In this document: piece after piece, positions 1 to 6,356 of the stretch | Position numbering within the stretch: the first letter of the stretch is position 1 | How the letters are laid out: each line of letters starts with the position of its first letter | Origin: Bacillota bacterium | GTDB lineage: Bacteria > Bacillota > Dethiobacteria > Dethiobacterales > Dethiobacteraceae | Direction of reading: 5' to 3' | NCBI GenBank assembly: GCA_012800215.1 | Contig: JAAZJT010000058.1 | Location: 1-13,182, forward strand | DNA length: 13,182 nt | Notes under the pieces: model-generated | Databases searched by the model: none | The model's input: the letters and a program-made list of their open reading frames with translations, nothing else | Told to the model about the DNA's origin: nothing | Position numbers and translations under genes: made by a program

Positions 1-15
1 AAGTAGGTGATTGTA

Positions 16-483
16 TTGAAAGCTGAAGTAGTAAATTCATTTATTCGAGCAAGCATGGATGTTATTGAACAAACTACAGGAGTTAGGGTTCGAATTGGCA
101 AAGCTTACAGAAAAGATACGCCTTATAAAAGTAATTCTTTAGTTATACTAATTGGGCTAACCGGCGATTTACAGGGAACTGTAGCCATAAGTTTAAGCCA
201 AAAACTGGCCTGTAAAATTGCTTCTATGATGATGGGAGGCATTCCTGTTCCTACTCTCGATGAAATGGCAAAAAGCGCCATTGCGGAACTCTGCAATATG
301 ATTCTCGGCAACACAGGAATTCTTCTCTCTGCTTTAGGCACTAAGATTGATGTTACGCCTCCAACGACGCTGACGGGCGAAAACTTGAAGTTAAGTTTTC
401 AAAACGTGGTTATTATTTGCGTGCCCTTATTATTTGCAGGAGATGAAACTCTCGAATTAAATATTTCGTATAAAGAGGCTTAG
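16..483 (+). CDS. cheX: CheX-like chemotaxis phosphatase (CheC/CheX/FliY family)
   Basis: Probable CheX, a cytoplasmic phosphatase that removes phosphate from CheY-P and so resets the flagellar motor signal. The 155-residue product has the family's single-domain size. It shows the catalytic signature ExxN followed by Met and Gly (ELCNMILGN; E91 and N94 from the chosen start), which in CheC/CheX proteins inserts into the CheY active site. The N-terminus MKAEVVNSFI resembles the usual CheX start. I chose TTG at 16 because AGGTGAT (5-11) is a good ribosome binding site 4 bases upstream. The in-frame GTG at 7 lies inside that site and has only six bases of the window before it. No other chemotaxis gene is visible, so its partners lie elsewhere or left of the window. 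A CheC relative with one active motif is the alternative. Confidence 0.8.
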   Translation: MKAEVVNSFIRASMDVIEQTTGVRVRIGKAYRKDTPYKSNSLVILIGLTGDLQGTVAISLSQKLACKIASMMMGGIPVPTLDEMAKSAIAELCNMILGNTGILLSALGTKIDVTPPTTLTGENLKLSFQNVVIICVPLLFAGDETLELNISYKEA

Positions 484-677
484 TTACTAATATCCCATTT
501 ATGTTGCACCAAGAAATAGGATAGAAAAAGAACAGACCAGGTTCGATATTAAACCCTAAAAAACAACAATATTTGATAATATAATAAAATATTAAGATAA
601 ACACCTGCTTATTTGCTATAGTTAAATACAAATAAACAGACAATAAATTCTAAATTAGAATAATTAAGGGATTGCTT

Positions 678-2345
678 ATGAAAAATTATATTGCTCGTTA
701 TTGGGGCAGGCTGCAGCTGGGCAAAAGGTTTGCAATTATCCTTATTGTTGTCCTGGCAATTCTGGGAACAGCTTTAGGAGCCTTGCTATCTCACAGGAGT
801 GTGACAGCACATCACCAACAAAGCGTAGAAACATTAAGCGTTGCAGCTAAGATGCTTGCTGTGCATATTGATAAATATATGGGCCACCTGATGAATGATT
901 TAGAACGTCTAGGGCGGCTTATTCCTCTTGTGAGAGAAGATAAAAATACCGGCCTGCTGCAGGAGTTTATGAGCAGCCGGCCGGAGCTACTTTCAATTCG
1001 CTATCTAAGTGATAGCACAGACGTCACTTTAGGGCAATGGTTTGGAGAGGGTGGCTTGCAGGTTTCTGCAGAGCCACGCTTAATTATGCCTACTGCCATC
1101 ATTGACGGAGTGCCATTAATCCAACTGCAGCTCATGATTGATGAGAGAATTGTGCTGGCACAAGTTAATTTGTGGGAATTAAGCATACAGCAGGGACTGC
1201 TTAATATTCAGTTGGGTGAAGATGGACACCCGTATCTTTTGGACAACAAAGGTACAATTATTACTCACCCGCATCAAGAACTAATAGGGCAGACGTTGAT
1301 AGACCTTGCACACATTAAGAATGGGAATGACAGCAGCCTAGATCAAATTTCCAGTGCTTCCTTCTCCCTACTAGACTACACATTGGATCAGGTTGAAAGA
1401 AAGGCGGGACTGGTGCCGTTACCACATTTGGGTTTAATAGTAGGCTTTAGTATACCGACACAGGAAATACTGCAGCCCAGCATACAGCTGCGCCGCACAT
1501 TACTTATGTCGGCAGCTTTTTTAACTTTCATTATAATCCTCGTGGCTCTATCTTTGGGTAGGATGGTAACAAACCCATTGCAGTTATTTTTATCTCAAAT
1601 GCGGCAGCTTCACGATGGGGAAATTGATTTTTTAACTTATCAAGGCGAATTTCTGGAGCAAAAGTTAACTTTTAGCGCTGTTAATAAATTAATAAAAAAA
1701 CAGCGGGATATGTCTGTTGCCACTATTAATACACTGGCTTTAATCCTGGAAGCAAAAGATAATAGGACCAACAGCCATTCACAACGCGTTTCTCGAATTG
1801 CGCACCTTATTGCTAGGAAGATGGGTTATGAAGGAAAACCACTGGAGGTACTGGTGCGAGCTGCGAAGCTTCATGATATCGGCAAAATTGCCATACCAGA
1901 TCTCGTGCTGCTTAAAGAAACTGCCCTTAGTAAAAATGAACGTAAAATAATAGAAACACACCCAGAAGTGGCGGCACGAGTCCTGGCACCCCTTAATTTT
2001 CTTAAAGAAGAAATCATGATTATTAAACAGCATCATGAACATATAGATGGTTCAGGCTACCCCAAAGGGCTTACCGGTGACAAAATTCACCCCTTGGCAA
2101 AGATATTAGCCGTTGCCGATGCATATGAAGCCATGACTGCCAACAGGCAGTATAGAAAAGCCTTATCTCATACAGAAGCGATGGAACGCCTGCTTAAAGG
2201 TGCTGGGACGCAATTTGACCCAGACGTGGTTAAAGCTTTTAAAACCTTAATGGCAGAACGCTTCGCTCAACTTGGCAGCATGTTTACCGTCTTTGAGGAA
2301 GGCAGTGAACCAGAAATAACACTTGAAATAGAAATGCTTGGATAG
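678..2345 (+). CDS. membrane HD-GYP c-di-GMP phosphodiesterase with Cache sensor domain
   Basis: Predicted sensor phosphodiesterase that hydrolyses cyclic di-GMP in the cytoplasm in response to an extracellular ligand. From the chosen start (555 aa): transmembrane segment about 17-38; extracytoplasmic Cache-type domain about 45-270, with the Cache signature GHPYLLDNKGTIITHP near 183-198; second membrane segment about 274-293; a short HAMP-like linker; then an HD-GYP domain from about 345. The HD-GYP motifs look complete: EAKDNRTNSHSQRV, HDIGKI (H399, D400), ETHPE, HHEHIDGSGYP (H452 to P462) and VADAYEAM...RQY, so it should be catalytic. ATG at 678 is preferred over TTG at 672 because AAGGG (666-670) sits 7 bases from the ATG but only 1 base from the TTG. 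The next gene, 20 bases on, is a diguanylate cyclase, so the operon encodes both breakdown and synthesis of the messenger. The sensed ligand cannot be inferred. Confidence 0.9.
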   Translation: MKNYIARYWGRLQLGKRFAIILIVVLAILGTALGALLSHRSVTAHHQQSVETLSVAAKMLAVHIDKYMGHLMNDLERLGRLIPLVREDKNTGLLQEFMSSRPELLSIRYLSDSTDVTLGQWFGEGGLQVSAEPRLIMPTAIIDGVPLIQLQLMIDERIVLAQVNLWELSIQQGLLNIQLGEDGHPYLLDNKGTIITHPHQELIGQTLIDLAHIKNGNDSSLDQISSASFSLLDYTLDQVERKAGLVPLPHLGLIVGFSIPTQEILQPSIQLRRTLLMSAAFLTFIIILVALSLGRMVTNPLQLFLSQMRQLHDGEIDFLTYQGEFLEQKLTFSAVNKLIKKQRDMSVATINTLALILEAKDNRTNSHSQRVSRIAHLIARKMGYEGKPLEVLVRAAKLHDIGKIAIPDLVLLKETALSKNERKIIETHPEVAARVLAPLNFLKEEIMIIKQHHEHIDGSGYPKGLTGDKIHPLAKILAVADAYEAMTANRQYRKALSHTEAMERLLKGAGTQFDPDVVKAFKTLMAERFAQLGSMFTVFEEGSEPEITLEIEMLG

Positions 2346-2365
2346 TGAAGTAGAGGAGACAAACC

Positions 2366-3727
2366 ATGAACAAGCAATTATTTAAAATACGCCTGGCAAT
2401 TATTGGAGCAATGTGTTTAGTGGCACTTGTCTCATACCTGCTGATTGCTCTGCCATTAAAACAGGAACTTGAAAAAAGCATTCAGCAAAACTTCATATAT
2501 TCAGCCGAAGGCGTGGTATATTCTGTTGAAAATTTCATTGAACATAGCATGTATGCTGCTTCAAGTCTTTCAAGCGCAACTATCAATAAACAAGCCATGG
2601 TGGACTTTAAAAATGGTGAGTTGACACTTGCGGAGTTAAAAGCATTCATTCGGCCAAGATATGAAGAAAACTACCTTGTAATAGAAAATCTAACGGGCGC
2701 CGTACGCATTATGGATGGAACAGTTATTGCTGAGCAGGGTACTGTTAACTGGGAAAAGGTGGGAAATGTGCAAACCTTTGAAAAAATATCCCCTCAAATA
2801 AACACGGAAAACCTTACCATTACAATTTACTCACCCATTAAGGAACAGGAAGAAATCATAGGGTATGATATTGTTTTTGTTGGTATGTCCGATCTCATGT
2901 ATGGTGTCCACGAAGATCATATGCAGCATGAAATCTATACAGCTGATCAATTAGAAAAAATGCTGATAGGGAAAAAAATAATAAAAAATAATAATGGTGA
3001 ATTTCTGGCAAGTGATGGCACTCATTCTTGGTATGCTAAGCCTTTAAAATCTGCTGATTATTATTTTGTTGCTTCAACCTCTAATCACTTCATATATAGC
3101 CCAATACAATCTGCCCTGGCTAAAATTGCTTTTGCTTTCCCTCTATTCATTTTTTTAGTGATTGCTATTATTAATTACCTTGCTTTTAAAAGTATTGGCA
3201 GACTGGCAGATAAATTAGAAGAGCAGAAAAACTGGTATAAAAAAATTGCTTCAACTGACTATTTGACAAATACCTCTTCCCGACATCACTTTAATGAAAT
3301 CATAGAAGAATATGTAAATGGTAAAAAAACAATACAAAGTCCCATCGCCCTTGTTATGATTGATGTTGATGGCTTTAAAAAAATTAATGATACATACGGT
3401 CATCTTGCAGGCGATGAAGTATTAAGAGAAATTGCTCGCGCTTTAAAAGCGTCTGTGCGTAGTGAAGATAAGGTTCTGCGCTATGGTGGCGACGAGTTTT
3501 TACTCTTTCTAAAAGACTGTACATTTGCAACTGCTGAGAAAGTGCTAGCCCGTGCAATTAAAACGTTAAAAACAAGTAGTAAGTTTGCTTTTCCCATCGA
3601 ACTCTCTTACGGAATTAGAGTTGTAAAGAATAAAGATGATTTTTTACAAGCGATCCACGACGCTGATGCGCAGATGTATAAAATGAAAACAAAAAAAAGT
3701 AGTCAAGCTGTGATATCGCCGACCTAG
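2366..3727 (+). CDS. membrane GGDEF diguanylate cyclase with feedback I-site
   Basis: Predicted diguanylate cyclase making cyclic di-GMP from two GTP. The 453-residue protein has a membrane segment about 8-30, an extracytoplasmic sensor region about 31-248 of Cache/PDC-like character (family assignment uncertain), a second membrane segment about 250-273, a short coiled linker and a GGDEF domain from about 290. The active-site motif RYGGDEF is intact (G374 to F378), as are the metal/substrate region IDVDGFKKINDTYGH and the C-terminal DADAQMYKMK. An RxxD motif (R365, D368) lies exactly five residues before GGDEF, the position of the inhibitory product-binding I-site, so feedback inhibition is expected. 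The family's usual DxLTGLxNR segment reads DYLTNTSSR, a tolerated variation. AGAGGAG (2352-2358) gives a strong ribosome site 7 bases before ATG. It follows the phosphodiesterase by 20 bases and is probably co-transcribed with it. Confidence 0.9.
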   Translation: MNKQLFKIRLAIIGAMCLVALVSYLLIALPLKQELEKSIQQNFIYSAEGVVYSVENFIEHSMYAASSLSSATINKQAMVDFKNGELTLAELKAFIRPRYEENYLVIENLTGAVRIMDGTVIAEQGTVNWEKVGNVQTFEKISPQINTENLTITIYSPIKEQEEIIGYDIVFVGMSDLMYGVHEDHMQHEIYTADQLEKMLIGKKIIKNNNGEFLASDGTHSWYAKPLKSADYYFVASTSNHFIYSPIQSALAKIAFAFPLFIFLVIAIINYLAFKSIGRLADKLEEQKNWYKKIASTDYLTNTSSRHHFNEIIEEYVNGKKTIQSPIALVMIDVDGFKKINDTYGHLAGDEVLREIARALKASVRSEDKVLRYGGDEFLLFLKDCTFATAEKVLARAIKTLKTSSKFAFPIELSYGIRVVKNKDDFLQAIHDADAQMYKMKTKKSSQAVISPT

Positions 3728-3793
3728 TGATAAAAAAGCTGCTATATCCTAATCAAAGCAATAATAGAAACACTACCAGCCAACAAAAGACAG

Positions 3794-3825
3794 AAAGGAG
3801 TTTTGCAGAAATGCAAAACTCCTTT
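3794..3825. terminator. bidirectional intrinsic terminator
   Basis: A perfect 14-bp inverted repeat (arms 3794-3807 and 3812-3825) with a GAAA loop on the + strand. Each arm begins with AAA and so ends in TTT on the other side, followed by AT-rich or T-rich sequence in both directions. It sits between the diguanylate cyclase stop and the 3' end of the converging tRNA-Ser pair, and probably ends both transcripts. Confidence 0.85.
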
Positions 3826-3834
3826 AATTTGCTA

Positions 3835-3929
3835 TGGCGGAGAGAGAGGGATTCGAACCCTCGAAGCGGATTTTAGTCCGCTTAATCGCTTAGCAGGCGA
3901 CCGCCTTCGACCTACTCGGCCATCTCTCC
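3835..3929 (-). tRNA. tRNA-Ser(GCU)
   Basis: Class II tRNA read on the minus strand. The acceptor stem GGAGAGA pairs with TCTCTCC, followed by discriminator G and an encoded CCA (complement at 3835-3837). The anticodon loop CTGCTAA carries anticodon GCT (complement at 3892-3894), decoding AGC/AGU. The long variable arm is a 7-bp stem (AAGCGGA/TCCGCTT), as expected for serine tRNA. The T arm is GAGGG-TTCGAAT-CCCTC. It lies 36 bases downstream of tRNA-Ser(UGA) and is followed by the 3794-3825 terminator. Confidence 0.97.
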
Positions 3930-3965
3930 GTAATTTTTTTCACTATACTCCGCCGGTGTAATAAA

Positions 3966-4052
3966 TGGCGGAGGGGGTGGGATTCGAACCCACGGCTCTT
4001 TCGAGTCACTGGTTTTCAAGACCAGCTCCTTAAACCGCTCGGACACCCCTCC
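3966..4052 (-). tRNA. tRNA-Ser(UGA)
   Basis: Class II tRNA on the minus strand. The acceptor stem GGAGGGG pairs with CCCCTCC, with discriminator G and encoded CCA (complement at 3966-3968). The anticodon stem-loop CTGGT-CTTGAAA-ACCAG gives anticodon TGA (complement at 4016-4018), decoding UCA and probably UCG. A variable arm and T arm (GTGGG-TTCGAAT-CCCAC) are present. It is the first tRNA behind the promoter at 4066-4094 and lies about 60 bases downstream of serS. Confidence 0.97.
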
Positions 4053-4065
4053 GGGCGCATAAACC

Positions 4066-4094
4066 AGTATAACATAGGCAAATTTGCTTGTCAA
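4066..4094 (-). promoter_or_regulatory. strong sigma-A promoter for the tRNA-Ser pair
   Basis: On the minus strand, -35 TTGACA (complement 4089-4094) and -10 TATACT (complement 4066-4071) are separated by exactly 17 bases. Initiation would fall near 4059, only about seven bases before the tRNA-Ser(UGA) 5' end. The match to consensus is nearly perfect, as is common for stable-RNA promoters. It lies just after the serS stop codon, so the tRNAs can be made independently of serS. Confidence 0.85.
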
Positions 4095-4111
4095 TACAAG
4101 GCAAGCTGTAC

Positions 4112-5392
4112 TTATTTACCAATGAAACCGCTCTTTAAATTTGGTAAATAAGGACGTAATACCTCTGGTATCTTTATAGTACCATCTTCCTGTTGATAGT
4201 TTTCTAAAATAGCTGCTACGGTCCGTCCAATGGCTACGCCTGAGCCATTAATGGTGTGGACAAATTCAGCTTTAGCACCTGGCTGACGGCGGAAACGAAT
4301 GCCGGCACGGCGTGCCTGAAAATCGCCAAAATTACTGCAGGAAGAAATTTCACGGTAATTATTATAAGAGGGCAGCCATACTTCTAAGTCATATTTTTTA
4401 GCTGCAGCAAAACCAAGGTCCGCTGTACACATTAAAACAGTACGATAAGGCAAGCCTAAGCGCTTTAATACTTCCTCCGCATCTATAGTTAATTTTTCTA
4501 ATTCCTCCATGGAATCTTCAGGTTTAACAAATTTTACGAGTTCGACTTTATTGAACTGATGCTGCCGTATTAAGCCGCGGGTATCACGGCCGTGAGCACC
4601 GGCTTCCGCCCGGAAACAGGCACTGTAAGCAACATAATACAGTGGCAGCTGCTCGGCACTTAAAATTTCCTCTCTATGCAGATTTGTAACCGGAACTTCC
4701 GCTGTCGGAATTAAATAGTAGTCAGACTCGGCCACACGAAAAGCATCTTCGGCAAACTTGGGCAATTGCCCCGTCCCCACCATACTATGACGGTGCACTA
4801 AAAATGGCGGCAGTATTTCTGTATAGCCATGTTCTGTAGTATGCAGATCCAGCATAAAATTAATTAGTGCTCTTTCTAATTGTGCACCTAGTCCTTTATA
4901 AAAGACAAAGCGAGCACCTGTAACTTTACCGGCACGTTCAAAATCTATTATATCCAGCTTAGTCGCCAAATCCCAGTGCGCTTGCGGGGTAAAAGTAAAA
5001 GTAGGTTTTTCCCCCACGTAGCGGATGGGTACATTATCATCTTCACTCTCTCCCACTGGTACAGATACATCAGGGATGTTAGGTAATGTTAAAAGAATTT
5101 CTTGTAGTTCTTGCTCCACCTCCCGCACTTTTTGGTCAAGTTCTTTAATAGACTGTGACACCTCGCGCATTTCCGCAATTAGGGCGCTGGCATCCTCTTT
5201 GGTACGCTTCATACGTGCCACTTCGGCAGAAACTGTATTGCGCTTGTTCTTTAACTGCTCCACTTTATGCAATAACTCACGCCGCATATCATCTGTCTGC
5301 AGAAAACTGTCAAGGGAGGATTTTTCCCCTTTATCGTGCAGTGCCTTACGCACTATCTCTAAATTTTCACGAACAAACTTTAGATCAAGCAT
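4112..5392 (-). CDS. serS: seryl-tRNA synthetase
   Basis: Charges tRNA-Ser with serine in the cytoplasm (class II synthetase). The 426-residue length is typical. Residues about 30-105 are Lys/Glu-rich heptad-like sequence, the coiled-coil arm that grips the long variable arm of tRNA-Ser. The catalytic core shows the serine-binding TAEVP (230-234), motif 2 (FRAEAGAHGRDTRGLIRQHQF, 260-280) and motif 3 (NGSGVAIGRT, 382-391), followed by the usual ENYQ..DGTI.IPEVLRPY ending. ATG at 5392 is preceded by AAGGAGG (complement 5401-5407) with 8-base spacing. Expression is predicted to be controlled by the T-box leader upstream. The two tRNA-Ser genes lie directly downstream on the same strand, with no clear terminator between. 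Confidence 0.98.
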   Translation of the reverse strand: MLDLKFVRENLEIVRKALHDKGEKSSLDSFLQTDDMRRELLHKVEQLKNKRNTVSAEVARMKRTKEDASALIAEMREVSQSIKELDQKVREVEQELQEILLTLPNIPDVSVPVGESEDDNVPIRYVGEKPTFTFTPQAHWDLATKLDIIDFERAGKVTGARFVFYKGLGAQLERALINFMLDLHTTEHGYTEILPPFLVHRHSMVGTGQLPKFAEDAFRVAESDYYLIPTAEVPVTNLHREEILSAEQLPLYYVAYSACFRAEAGAHGRDTRGLIRQHQFNKVELVKFVKPEDSMEELEKLTIDAEEVLKRLGLPYRTVLMCTADLGFAAAKKYDLEVWLPSYNNYREISSCSNFGDFQARRAGIRFRRQPGAKAEFVHTINGSGVAIGRTVAAILENYQQEDGTIKIPEVLRPYLPNLKSGFIGK

Positions 5393-5410
5393 TAACTAGA
5401 CCTCCTTTAT

Positions 5411-5446
5411 TAAAAAACAAAAACTCATCCCTATAGGGACGAGTTT
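5411..5446 (-). terminator. T-box-controlled intrinsic terminator
   Basis: On the minus strand, an 11-bp stem (AAACTCGTCCC with GGGATGAGTTT, one G-T pair) with a TATA loop is followed by TTGTTTTTT. The AAACTC at its 5' arm directly follows the T-box core, so the antiterminator and terminator are mutually exclusive, as in standard T-box leaders. Confidence 0.93.
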
Positions 5447-5644
5447 ACTCGCGGTGCCACCCTAGTTGGTCAGTAATGACCCCCTCAGCTGCTTAACGTG
5501 CAGATACGGTAGAAACTACTAAATTCGCCTCTACACCTCCGGACCGGAATTCACCTGCCACCCTACCGGTTCACAGCAACCACCGGCTCTCTGTTAAAGG
5601 TAGAGAGGTTACTTTTGCCCTTCTTTGGCTCTTCATATATATTT
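5411..5644 (-). promoter_or_regulatory. T-box riboswitch leader of serS (specifier TCC)
   Basis: A transcribed leader of about 230 bases that should bind uncharged tRNA-Ser and allow serS read-through under serine or charging shortage. Visible on the minus strand: the T-box core AGGGTGGCACCGCG (complement 5450-5463); AGTA (complement 5610-5613) and AGAGAG (complement 5587-5592), typical of stem I; and GTGAA-T-TCC, placing the serine codon TCC as specifier (complement 5546-5548). Directly after the core comes the terminator with a T tract. The T-box bulge TGGC is complementary to the GCCA 3' end of both serine tRNAs in this window. The exact stem I folding was not modelled, and the 5' end is inferred from the promoter. 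Confidence 0.95.
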
Positions 5645-5650
5645 ATGCAT

Positions 5651-5679
5651 AGTATACCCTGATCAGCATAAAAATGCAA
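5651..5679 (-). promoter_or_regulatory. sigma-A promoter of serS
   Basis: Minus strand -35 TTGCAT (complement 5674-5679), 17-base spacer, -10 TATACT (complement 5651-5656). The predicted start is near 5644, immediately before the T-box leader. It is divergent from the transporter gene that starts at 5788. Confidence 0.8.
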
Positions 5680-5787
5680 GCAAAGCTTAGACAAAACAAA
5701 CTATAATTTTAGTAAATAATAGTGCAAAATTTTTACTTCTTTAGTACACTATAATTATAGTTGTTATAGAGATAGGATGTGATAGTA

Positions 5788-6348
5788 TTGACTGCTTTTT
5801 TTGTTGCATTTATAGGTACTCTCTTTGCTGAAATGGGTGACAAGACGCAGCTTGTCACCCTAACCTTATCTACACGTTACCCGCCTTTAAGAGTTCTTGC
5901 CGGTTCTTTAAGTGCACTTGCCGCCATTACAGGGCTGGCAGTACTACTAGGAGAATATCTTGCTAATTTATTCCCACAAACAACCACACTTCTCGCTAGT
6001 GGCGCTTTTTTCCTGTTGGTAGGAGCCTGGCTTTTACTGAAAAAAGAAGAAGCTGAAGAAAGTGTGGAAACGCCGCGCAATCGAGTAACATTACAAACAT
6101 TTATTATGGTTTTCTTAGCTGAATTAGGTGATAAAACACAACTTACTGCCATCGCCCTAACGGCTGCCTATGGTGAGCCGCTTGCAGTTTTTTTTGGTGC
6201 CATGGCCGGTCAGACAATTAATCATAGCCTTGCTGCCTATCTTGGCTCACGCTTTTTATCACGTTTACCCGACAAATTGATAAAAACCGGCAGTGCACTG
6301 CTTTTTATTCTTTTTGGTATTCTATTTATCATCTCAGCTTTACGTTAA
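5788..6348 (+). CDS. UPF0016/GDT1 (TMEM165-like) cation transporter
   Basis: Small polytopic membrane protein of the UPF0016/GDT1 family. Characterised members move Mn2+ or Ca2+ across membranes, usually in exchange for protons; a role in manganese export or homeostasis is inferred from the family. The 186-residue product has the two-fold pseudosymmetry of the family: two copies of ExGD(K/R)(T/S), namely EMGDKTQ at 15-21 and ELGDKTQ at 112-118, each in the first helix of a three-helix repeat. A charged loop (KKEEAEESVETPR) separates the halves. TTG at 5788 fits AGGATGTGAT (5774-5783) as ribosome site; the in-frame GTG at 5779 lies inside that site. A -10-like TATAAT is at 5750-5755, but no good -35 is visible. 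The short leader leaves no room for the manganese riboswitch that controls many relatives. Confidence 0.88.
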   Translation: MTAFFVAFIGTLFAEMGDKTQLVTLTLSTRYPPLRVLAGSLSALAAITGLAVLLGEYLANLFPQTTTLLASGAFFLLVGAWLLLKKEEAEESVETPRNRVTLQTFIMVFLAELGDKTQLTAIALTAAYGEPLAVFFGAMAGQTINHSLAAYLGSRFLSRLPDKLIKTGSALLFILFGILFIISALR

Positions 6349-6356
6349 GCTGAGAT
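6331..6356. terminator. palindromic hairpin shared by two convergent gene ends
   Basis: A perfect 10-bp inverted repeat (6331-6340 with 6347-6356, loop TACGTT). It contains most of the transporter stop codon (6346-6348) and reaches the argS stop (6356-6358). It can fold in either transcript. Neither side has a proper T run, so intrinsic termination here is uncertain; it may instead be a 3'-end stabiliser or work with another factor. Confidence 0.5.

Noticed and set aside
573..601. Sigma-A promoter candidate TTGATA-17-GATAAA before the HD-GYP gene
   Set aside because: The -10 matches only 4 of 6 positions in a very AT-rich stretch where such matches are expected by chance.
413..643. 76-residue minus-strand open frame across the cheX end and the intergenic region
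   Set aside because: Hydrophobic, low-complexity translation of AT-rich DNA with no convincing ribosome site or family resemblance.
3835..4052. Possible phage or island attachment site at the tRNA-Ser genes
   Set aside because: No integrase, no repeated tRNA 3' segment and no foreign-looking genes are present in the window.
3912..4094. 60-residue minus-strand open frame covering tRNA-Ser(UGA)
   Set aside because: It is a translation through the tRNA gene (the GGVSERFKELVLKTSDSKEP type string is a well-known tRNA-Ser artefact) and has no ribosome site.
5025..5436. Two plus-strand open frames antisense to the serS 5' end and leader
   Set aside because: They lie opposite a clearly real gene and T-box, show no recognisable domain and have Ser/Arg-rich antisense composition.
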